Source: Anastrepha obliqua | Taxonomy: Eukaryota; Arthropoda; Insecta; Diptera; Tephritidae | Length of the DNA: 64,000 nucleotides | Reading direction: 5' to 3' | NCBI RefSeq assembly: GCF_027943255.1 | Contig: NC_072892.1 | Span: 123,521,792-123,585,791, forward strand | Part shown: in pieces, positions 55,216 to 64,000 of the stretch | Layout: each line of letters starts with the position of its first letter | How positions within the stretch are numbered: position 1 is the stretch's first letter | The notes under the pieces: generated by a model | Database searches by the model: none | What the model saw: only the letters and a program-made list of their open reading frames with translations | Told to the model about the DNA's origin: nothing | Program-made: the position numbers and the translations under genes

Positions 55216-58200
55216 TCACGCGACTATAAAAATCTATTCACAAAATATAATCATGAGGAGCCCTTCGAATTTAACTAAACCCTCTGAGCTGCCACTGGCG
55301 GAAACCCAAATGCACTCACGTCGTCCCACAAGAATTATTTTTCAGTATCGAACTGCCTTTTAGTCATCCAACAAATTTCCAAACCTGCATTTTTTAACTA
55401 TAAGCAAAAATTCCAAATTCCAATAGCCGAGTTATAATTTTCTAAAACTCCACACAGTTCGACTCAGCGGCTTGCAGCCGCAGCTTTGTTGGCTATTTTC
55501 TCTCTGTATTTCATATGCCAGTTGTGTAGGCATTACAAGTGACAATTAAATGACAACTACTGTGTTCACAGCCAGTAGCCACAGAGGTTTCAATAGTTAT
55601 GCATAGTCTAACAACAACAACAAGTTTATAACCACGCCAACATTTGGCTACACTTCTGCAATTTCCTTATTGACCACCGATTTTCTATTTAATTTTTTTC
55701 CTGAATTTTTATATTTCGACGAATTTCACACAATTGTGGCCGCAGGGCCACACACACGTCCACGCACAAGTGAAACGTACCGCGCGCATGTAAGGAAGTA
55801 AGAATGTACCTTTTTTTGCGCCACTCAACCTTCGTCTCTAATCAATCAGGAATTGTAGAAAAGCGGAGTATGGGAAAAGTGCTGAAAAACTACGTTATGC
55901 AGCAGCAGCTGAAATAGAAGAAAGAAAAAGTCTAAGTGGAAGGTAAAATGTAAAAAGGAACAACCAAATCGGAAGACGCAACAATAATCTGTCTACAACA
56001 AAGCGTAAAGCTACAAAGAACCGTTTGATGGATGCCACTCACCGTCGCCGCCGCTGCCGCTACTGCTGCTGGCACTTATGTGTAAGTAATCGTACTTGCC
56101 ATGTAAGTAATTTTAAGACGACGATGATGAATCTGTGGCCGAAATCTGAGTCTCCCAAGAGGCCAAGCAACAGCGCAGCAATTCTCATGTCCCGCAGCCA
56201 TCTGTGTTGCTGCTTTAATCGTTTACATGTGACACACATGTCCTTACAACATGCTCACACAGATACGGCCATGCATGCATGTATGTGTGTGTTTTGCAGC
56301 GTCTTGTCAAATCAAAGCGAATGACAAAGCAAGGAGTGAAAAGATATTTTTTTCTTTTTGCGTTTTTTGCTTGTTCAAATGAGTAAGGATGGGAAAGAGT
56401 GATAAGGCGGATATGAGTAAGAAATGAGTGAAAAAAATAGTGAATCGTTAACAACGTCAATATATGTTGGCTCATCTTTGTACTCGACTCTCGCTTTTCC
56501 CATCAACACATCCTGCACACGCAGTCACGGAATTTTTTTTTATGCACATCCTTCCGCTTCAAGCTACAATAATCCACAAATACAACAAAGGCAGCTCATC
56601 AAAAAAATTGCAAGTTCAAAGCTTGATTGTGTGAAGCAGCGTTCTAGCACATACACACACACACACTCACAAGGATCCAAGTGCATTTTTTTGGGTTAAC
56701 GTATACGCCCTGTATAACGTGCGAAGCTAGTTAGTTGCCACAAATGCTGGCTGCCGGCTGTTAGCTGCTTGCAATTGCGGAAAATTCACGGCCGTTTTAG
56801 CGCTCGTGGCTTACATCGGTTCTATTTGACGCCAGTGTGGCTCTTAAGGCTGCTGTAGGCCAGTGACAGCTTATGGCAAGCATCTGAGCGACATGTGGCA
56901 ATTGCACAAATGGCTTGCTTTAGTAAAGTTCTATGATTTTTTGGAATTTTTTTATTTTTTTAGAATTTCGGTTTTTTCTTCTTTTGAATTTTTTTTTCTG
57001 CCACTTTGTGCTATTTGCACATCGAAAGCGTTGCGTAATGACTCAAAGGAATCACAAATTGGTTGGGTTCCTGTTGTGCGGCAAGAATATTTCCTTTTAT
57101 TTCTCTTTTATTTCTCTTTTTTTGTGTTTTTTTTTTCTGTTTTTGCCTGTGCTCACTTCTCAATGTCACCACACGAATTCATTGCTTCCAGTTTCCTTGT
57201 ATGTGTTTCACTTTGCCGCTACTTCGATTTATTTTGCATCGCTTTGCTTTGTTTATTGCGCTGTCATATTTTGCAAACGTCATGAAATTTTTATGCTCAT
57301 CAACAAAGCAACTGCAGCAATGATGGAAAAAAGCATCCGGTACAAATCAAGACGAACAAAAAAGATGTTATTATGAGAACAAAAAAAATTTAAATGGAGA
57401 TCAGAAATCGTCAAAACGAGTTGGCAGGAAGAGATAGCAGAAAATACTGCTACTCTTGTTGTTGCTATTGCTACTGTAAAAATAAAAAGCACCAAGGGCA
57501 AAGGAAGACAATCAAGGAAAAGTTGATTTCGAAGAAATGGCATAAAATCCCTGAAACGGATAAAAATTAGTAGAAGAAGAAGAGCAATATTGCACCACCC
57601 TGTCTTGTGCATTTGAATCAACTTTAGTTCAGCAGTGATTGTTATTATTGTTGGGGATAGAGCACACCTAGAGGATGTTATTTAGTCCTGCTTATGAGAA
57701 GACCTTTAATAAACGACCTAGGAATTAAATGATGGTCAGCTAGGATTATTTTGCATTTGTGCATCCGCACAGGGCATTGCTAAAATTTTTGTCTTGCAGT
57801 TTCGTTTTCGACCCTGAAAACTTTGCAGATTTTACTCAAATAAATGTCCAGTCCAATATCAACTGCTTGCCGTTACAAGATCCCAAAAGTACTCAGAAAT
57901 GCTTCGAGCCAGGCAGATTGTCACAGTTGGGTTGAATTGTTCGCCCTTGTTTACGGCCCAATGCACTGGTCTATAAGGAGAGTGGATGACACTTTATTTA
58001 CTAGTTGGCCTATGTGACCTGGCGCGGGGGAAGGTAGGTTAGATTGCAAGAGTACCCTAGGTACACTACAAGTAGCACTTACGAGCTGTTTTGATACCAT
58101 AATGTGGACCAATACTTGGCGCGTAATTCTAAGCCAATCTATCACCAGTTTAGCGGTTAACAGATTAGTAATCAGAAAATTTTATTTTGTATTTTTACTG

Positions 58201-59454
58201 ACTTATTTCTCTTCCTTTCCGAATAGAACATAGGGTGTCCACAAAATATTCAAATTACCAATTAGTGATTTTGATTTCATTGTGGAAGTATCATCTTGAT
58301 TTATACGTTTTGTTGAGGTTTCAGTTGTAGAATTGTTTCCATATAAAACAAATTCTGCGTCTTCAAATCCGACGTTCTGGCGGATTTTTCACATTTCTAT
58401 GGGTACCACTTGGAGAGTGTTCATCATCGCGAGTTCATATTTTTTCATATTCTTATATCTGTAGCTCGAAAACTGTGAAGCAAATCAAGAAGTTACAAGC
58501 TTAAAGAAGATCTGGTGAGCTCCACAGCTATGATGTCCAGATACTATGCAACATGAGACCGCTTCTAATCTGATGAACTGACCCCTTTTGCAGCCGTTCG
58601 CTCCGAGATGGACGCTGGCGAACTTCAGAAGCCTTTATAAGAAGCCTTAATTGTATAAGTACCTATATGCCCCTCCGAAGCTTTCCCTCTTGTTAGCTCT
58701 GACCATGCCTCCTAGGCAGATTAGATACTTCGCCTTCAGCTATGATTGCTCAGGTTACCAGGGTGTACTACGTGGAGGTGAGAGTAAGAATTGTGGTTAT
58801 GGAATGCTGATAGCTGCTTCCTCAGTTTTATAACAGCTCTCTTAATCGCGAGGGTGCGTCGCTATCAAAATACAGCGAATATGAATCAAACTGGACTTCA
58901 AGTACGAATTTTAGTTATAACTCAACTCCAGTGCCACCTAGCGGGCAAGGTTCCTCCCTTGCATCCATAAATGCAACAAAGAAATAATCAAGGTAACCGT
59001 TTTAAAGTTTTAAGGTTACATAATTAGAACAGGGATACAACAAGGAAGTTTTGACTATCACGGAGATCGAGTTTTGAAACCTTTACAACGTTTACTTCTT
59101 CCAAGAAAGCACAAATAATCCAAAAAAGAGATTCTTCTCTTCACAGACATTTCAAAAAGGCTACTACTACTTCAACAGAAAAGAGCTAAACTATACTAGA
59201 TTCCGCAAATTGTGATCTGGAGATGAGGAAGCAGGCAAAGAAAAGAGTTTGAGATAGGACTGAGTTTCAGATTAGGAAGGAATTTGAGATAGGAACAGCG
59301 GAGTCCAGTTCACGTATACAAGTCACACTGAGTTGGCTGGATTTGCAAGTTGAAGAGTTCGCTAGAGCAGCTACTTACAGTAGATGAACTAATTTGAACC
59401 CTTGAAGAGTATCTCGTTCACTTTGGGCAGCACTTGTTGAATTAAGAACTTGAA
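55216..59454. other. Long interval without a supported gene
   Basis: Mixed composition, with T-rich tracts at 56930-57140, a CGCCGCTGCCGCTACTGCTG triplet run near 56048, and a CA repeat at 56650-56668. Overlapping T-rich open frames (56863-57376) code for low-complexity Phe/Leu-rich peptides and are most likely chance. Nothing I can assign. Confidence 0.35.
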
Positions 59455-60830
59455 AATTGAAATTTGAATAGGTCGAGCCAAGGAGCAGCAAGAGATTTGG
59501 TGGCTCTTAAAACACTCAGGCTAAAAAGCCCATTGTATTTAAAGCTCTGGAAAGAGGGTATATAGTCAAGGAGGGAAGGAGAAAAATATCAGAGAAAGAG
59601 ATAGGAAAGAATAGAGACAGAGACTAAGGTAGGTAGTACTGTGAGAGTTTTCCAGATTCTTTGGTAAATCTGTAAATACCCTCCAGTTTTAGAGAACGAA
59701 TATTACTCATTCTCATGACATCAGATACCAAAATTCGTAGTCTTGAAGGGCTAGGCCACTCACAGAGACAGTGCTGAGTGCTATCCGTCTCGTCAAAGCA
59801 AGACAGACATACTGGATTCTCAATGCTTCCAATGGTGGTCATATGCTATCACCATAGATTGTGTCCTGTAATAATAGCGACCATCAATTGGCAGTTCTGC
59901 AGCGTTCTAGACCGGACCATCGCTCTTTATGTAAATCGCATACATAATCGCTGATCCAATTATGATCCCTGTGGAACTGATTCTGATTATGGGTTCTGGC
60001 CCTCGTGGGGAAACTGTCGATCCACAATTGGCTAATATATCGGCAATTTCGTTTCCTTGAACACCGGAGTGTCCTGAAACCCATATAAGTACAAACCTGT
60101 TATGTCTTGCGACAGAATTAAGCTTCGGTTTACATTTTTGAACAATCTTTGAGGTTTGCTTTGCATTTTCCAGCGCCCTCAGTGCAGCCTAACTGTCACT
60201 GAAAACTCCACTCTGTTTGCCGCTCCATTTCCTCTCGATTGTTCATTTGGCTACTTTCAGGATGCAAAAATTTCCGTATGAAAAACAGTTTGTATTTCCC
60301 CCACGACCCAATTTCATTCTGAGACCCAGCGGTAAAGAAAATATCTGCCAAGCCTCCCTGAATGCATTCTGGATTGATCCATTGCTCTGACATCAAATTT
60401 CCTTCCAAATGGAAATATGGGTATCAGGTCGTCTTTACGTGCCGAGAACTGTGGATACTGCTCAGATAGCAACTTAAAGATTTCGCTGTGTCCCGAAATT
60501 CCGTCTTCGTGCCAGAAACCCTATTTATGGCGTCTACACATTATTTTATTGCTTCCTGTTGTATCTTAAGATCCAGGGGGAGCTTCTGTATAGTTCCCGG
60601 AGTGTGGACTTAACCATGCTCCGTCGCCACCAGACCACAGAGGCGTAAGTGATGATTGGTCTGATAAGTGCTGTGTACATCCATAGGACCATAGCAGGTT
60701 TCAGATCCCAGGTTTTACCAAAGGCTCTGCGGCATTGCTGAAAAATCCTTAATGCGCGACTCACCTCCAGTAAAACGTGTGTCTCCCAAGTCAGCTTCTT
60801 ATCCAAGATTACTCCTAGATATTAGTTTAG
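59455..60830 (-). pseudogene. LINE remnant, family 2: RT end, RNase H and 3' region
   Basis: Minus strand in order: DKKLTWETHVLLEVSRALRI, then FGKTWDLKPAMVLWMYTALI and RPIITYASVVWW (60805-60630, RT thumb region), then decayed SWGKYKLFFIRKFLHPES and an RNase H remnant (60240-60060, ending VSGHSGVQGNEIADIL-like codons), then CLSCFDETDSTQHCLCEWPS (59805-59745, zinc region) and the 3' end GCTCGACCTATTCAAATTTC at about 59467. RT catalytic motifs are upstream of what remains. This is the fullest copy of the family also seen at 50040-50790. Confidence 0.82.
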
Positions 60831-60839
60831 AATTTACTG

Positions 60840-61349
60840 ACGCTCCCAAAAAGAAAATATTGCTCCTGGTGAGGCTGTATTAATTCAATGTGACTGTAGA
60901 ATATACGGCCACCAGCCTGAGAAGTCACGTAATGGTTGTTTCTGTAGGAGCTCCAAATTGCCATTTGGCAGATTGCGCTAAAGATTTCTAGACAATCTGC
61001 ATTTCAATCTAATTTGATTCGCCAAAAGGCTTGGATGGTTTAAGCACTTTTAGGTAAAGGACTGTGGGAATTTTTTGTGCACATCAAGTGGACCTTCACA
61101 AAGTTTGTTTTAAGAACAGAAATAAAATGGTTTGATTAATTAACTCATGATAGCTGTATAGTCAGGCTATGTTTTTTTAATTTTATTTAATCTATGAAAA
61201 TGTTTAACAGTTTCGAGTTCTTAGCCATTTGTGCCTACAATAATATATTGATTCAGATAACACTTCTTTGGGCATTAAAGCCACAGAAAATTTCAAACAA
61301 GACGATCTGCAATCATCTCTGCAGCGATCTCTCTGCACTCATTTTCAAG
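60840..61349. other. Interval with weak mariner-like traces
   Basis: No clear gene; the decayed transposase below may extend into this stretch. Confidence 0.3.
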
Positions 61350-61790
61350 TGAAAAAATGATAAACTTAGGCTTTAGGTGGCTCATAGGTATTCACACAGA
61401 TCGTAATCTCACCATTGATCGAGATGTTTTCTACAGTGGCATTTTAAAAGGAAATTAGCCAATAAGGCCACTTCTCCAAAATCCGATTGTCAGTTTCTGA
61501 GCACTAATTGCTCCCTCGACAATCACATGTAGGTTTTTCGATCTCCAGCACCAGTGCAGTTGTAAATGCGTTTCATCGGAGGATATGATTTTGGCTCTTT
61601 TTCCATAAAACCATTATTTGGGCTACAAACATTGACTGTGGGAAATGAGTTTGCAATATTTTCCAACGCTGCTCAAGCATAAGGTGATTCATTTTATTCT
61701 GCGGATATGAGATACTGACTTACTGTAAAGATTTCAAGTGGGAAAGAGTTGCCACCGTCAAAATAACCACCCTGTACAGTTTAGAGACCT
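61350..61790 (-). pseudogene. mariner-like transposase pseudogene
   Basis: Minus-strand pieces: MNHLMLEQRWKILQTHF with MFVAQ (N-terminal HTH start, 61695-61640), joined by deletion to SSDETHLQLHWCWRSKNLHV (first catalytic Asp region, 61590-61530), then EGAISAQKLTIGFWRSGLIG and KNATVENISINGEIT (61510-61410), matching the P-KxTVW-GxIGPxFF block of mariner-like elements. Most of the linker between HTH and catalytic core is deleted. Stops are present. Confidence 0.65.
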
Positions 61791-62789
61791 CTTTGCATTG
61801 CTCAACACTTGACGTCCATTTTGGTTTCCTCTATATTCATCCCAAAGACTTCCTTCTCGTATTCCTTTGCAAATATAATTTGTCTGCCTAGGTTCGGATG
61901 TACGTATTTTTCTTTTCTTCTATTCTCAAGTTTTGCCTTATTTGCCCTTTTTTCCTTTATTTGGGTTTTGCTCACCTTATTTGCTTTGGGCTCGTATTTG
62001 CAGTCTTTGTTCACTCATCGCCTAAGTGCCCTGTTTTTGTTCTCTTTCTTGTTGGAACTTCTCTTTCTCAAATGCATATTTAACTCACTCATATGATTAC
62101 GTGGAAGCAGAAATGCTGCAGTAAATATTTGCGTAGCCGGAAAAAGTGGCAAATTGTCTCAAATCGGATATCCGTTCTACACATTTGTGAGGCCTGAAAG
62201 CAAACAATGAAAATGCTGAAGACAATACCAATGATGTTGTTGTAATTGTTTTTTCTTCGCCTCGGAAAAAATTTACTTATGCTAGTAATCAGCTCGGCAC
62301 ACTAATGGATGATTGAAACTGCAGTTCCCAAAAAGTACTTTGCATTTTGCACTTTTAAGATGAGTGCATTTAAAGCGTAAAAAAGTGTGAAACTAATGAA
62401 GGTCAGTGAAAAAGAACTACCCACACCACTGCAACTTCAAAAGTGATCCTGGTAGGCTACACAGCAGTTTTTGTATTACGAAGATATTTGTTCAATTAAA
62501 AAATTTGTGTCAATGCAATTACTGCAGTATCATTGGAAGAAAAATTGTATGGGTCTAATGTCAAAGGATTGCCTCTACTTATCTATTAAATATTCTCCTA
62601 TTTACACTCTTTAAACGCGATTTAGGTCGATTTCAAAAAAGAATTCCCACTCCCTTTCTCCTTAACGCTAATGGCAAACTAATTTTTATCGGTTAATTAA
62701 TTCTCCAGATAGTGAAAATTAATTCTGGAAACATTACGGATAGTAAAAAAAGTTACTGGAGTACAGTATTGTAGTGCTAAGTTAAATAA
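61791..62789. other. Interval without a supported gene
   Basis: Open frames at 61802-62096 on both strands are T/F- or K-rich mirror images and look like chance. Confidence 0.35.
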
Positions 62790-63660
62790 GGGTGGTGTTA
62801 AGATAGTAGCATACGTCGATTTCTTGGTCCTAATGGTATCGGGACCCTTTACCTCGGACATGCGTGAGATCTTGGAAGTTTCATTGGCTGTACTCAGTCG
62901 CTGGACTGCCTGTTGCGATCTCAGAGTTAACTCTGACAAAACGAAGCTGATGCTCTTTATCAGATAATATGAACCACCATACTTTAGACTTACTAGATTA
63001 AATAATCACGTTCTCCCGCTTTCATCGGAGGTTAGGTATCTTGGAGTGATACTTGACTCTAAACTCCATTAGAATCTATACAGAGAAAATTGGATAAAGA
63101 AGCGTAGTATTTCTTTTTATTCCTGCAAATCTATGTTCGGCCAAAAATGAGGACTTAATTCAAATGTCGTTCTTTAGATGTACACATCAAGTAAAGTACT
63201 ATATATATTGGCATCACTGGATCATTTAGAACTTGTCCCAGTACTGCCGTTAATGTTGTTTTGTATTTTTCTTCCATCGACTTTCACGCTACTTCCATCC
63301 CTGCGCAAAGTGCAATCAGATTGAAGGAGGATGCGCATCTGGAGACAATCTCTCAACAGGCATCAAAATGGTGCGGAAGCGCTAGTTGGATTTTGGAAGA
63401 ATCACCACTTTAACCAACTTACAGGCATGCAGAATGCTTAGGGAATGCGGGGCAAAGGAGATGTTAACATTTTTTCCTATAGTCAAGCTGCGATCAAGAC
63501 GCTGACGATGCCATTACGCAGATACAAACTGGTCATCTCCTGTAAGGAGGAAATCAAATATCTTGGATGTGCAGGCAATGTTACCATTGTTGCCCCTCTG
63601 GCTGTTGCTAAAGGAGAATTGCACAACTTATTTCTCAGAAACGCGGAGAGGAAATAGAGT
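62790..63660 (+). pseudogene. LINE remnant, family 1: RT and RNase H pieces
   Basis: VKIVAYVDFLVLMVSG (62800-62845) is a degraded YADD block. SDMREILEVSLAVLSRWTAC and DLRVNSDKTKLMLF follow, then LPLSSEVRYLGVILDSKLH (63017-63070), then DFHATSIPAQSAIRLKE (63275-63330) and RNase H traces (SQAAIKTLTMPLRRYKLVIS, 63484-63543). Close to the copy at 2735-4245, with independent deletions. YADD is changed to YVDF. Confidence 0.8.
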
Positions 63661-64000
63661 TACATAAATAAATACGATGAATTCAATTGATAGCGTTTGT
63701 TATCAGTTGTGAGCACACGCGACCTCTAATTTTCAGATGGCTTTCTTATAAGAAATACCTTCACAAAATTGAAATAACATGAAACCAAAAATTCACACAC
63801 GTTGATTGTGAGCTAATATTGCGTGACTTCGGTGGATTATTTCTGGTGCCGCAGTTTCAATAAGGTGACCAGAATATTCGGTAAATCTGTGGCCAAAAGT
63901 AACATTTTAATGTTGAGGAGTCGTCATAATACTTTTAAAGCTTTTGTTTGCTTTGCGTGAGAGATTTTTTTCCGAGTTTCTATTTGCACTCAAGACTTCA
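63661..64000. other. Terminal interval, nothing recognised
   Basis: No supported gene up to the window edge. Confidence 0.4.

Noticed and set aside
56863..57376. Overlapping Phe/Leu-rich plus frames of 86-147 codons resembling membrane proteins
   Set aside because: They are translations of T-rich low-complexity DNA in all three frames; no conserved motif.
61802..62096. Opposing frames, one Lys-rich and one Phe-rich
   Set aside because: They are mirror images on the two strands from A/T-biased sequence; no family match.

Overview
The window looks like a transposon-dense, gene-poor stretch of a higher dipteran chromosome, most likely a tephritid fruit fly. The basis is a gypsy-group errantivirus, several mariner/Tc1 families, a tRNA-derived SINE that I remember from tephritid assemblies (memory, not checked), and a U2 snRNA fragment that reads as fly-like. 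I found no host protein gene that I could defend. Nearly every coding-looking stretch is a mobile-element remnant, and most are frameshifted. The one element that looks young is the errantivirus at 42314-49737.

Layout. 0-5.7 kb: the end of an unidentified element, then three non-LTR retrotransposon (LINE) remnants. 5.7-8.1 kb: AT-rich sequence with one unidentified coding remnant. 8.1-9.9 kb: LINE reverse-transcriptase remnant next to a mariner. 12-15.5 kb: TTAA-repeat end, then a decayed Helitron with a minisatellite leader and a PIF1-type helicase. 15.8-16.5 kb: inverted copy of the repeat seen at the window start, a truncated U2 snRNA and a tRNA-like sequence. 18-19.6 kb: Tc1/mariner-like element with both terminal inverted repeats (TIRs). 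19.8-27.4 kb: SINE, TTAA MITEs, a deleted mariner and a nested Tigger/MITE/SINE complex, followed by a LINE. 29-41 kb: many LINE pieces and a mariner-like pseudogene split by a TTAA MITE. 42.1-49.7 kb: the errantivirus, inserted in the TA tail of a SINE. 50-53 kb: two LINE remnants and an unassigned element with six direct copies of a TGTGACGGGTGTGACC motif. 54-64 kb: full-length SINE, mariner-like fragments and two more LINE remnants.

How the parts relate. The errantivirus is on the minus strand, with two identical 312-bp LTRs, a 4-bp TATA target duplication, a lysine-type primer binding site, gag, a -1 frameshift heptamer, an uninterrupted pol and an env frame broken in a homopolymer. The other elements record repeated nesting: a MITE and a SINE within a Tigger transposase, a MITE within a mariner-like transposase, and the errantivirus within a SINE.

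Limits. All family names come from motifs read by eye; no database search was possible. Boundaries of degenerate LINE remnants are approximate, to about 50-100 bp. Long stretches without calls are AT-rich and could be intron or intergenic DNA of a host gene whose exons lie outside the window.
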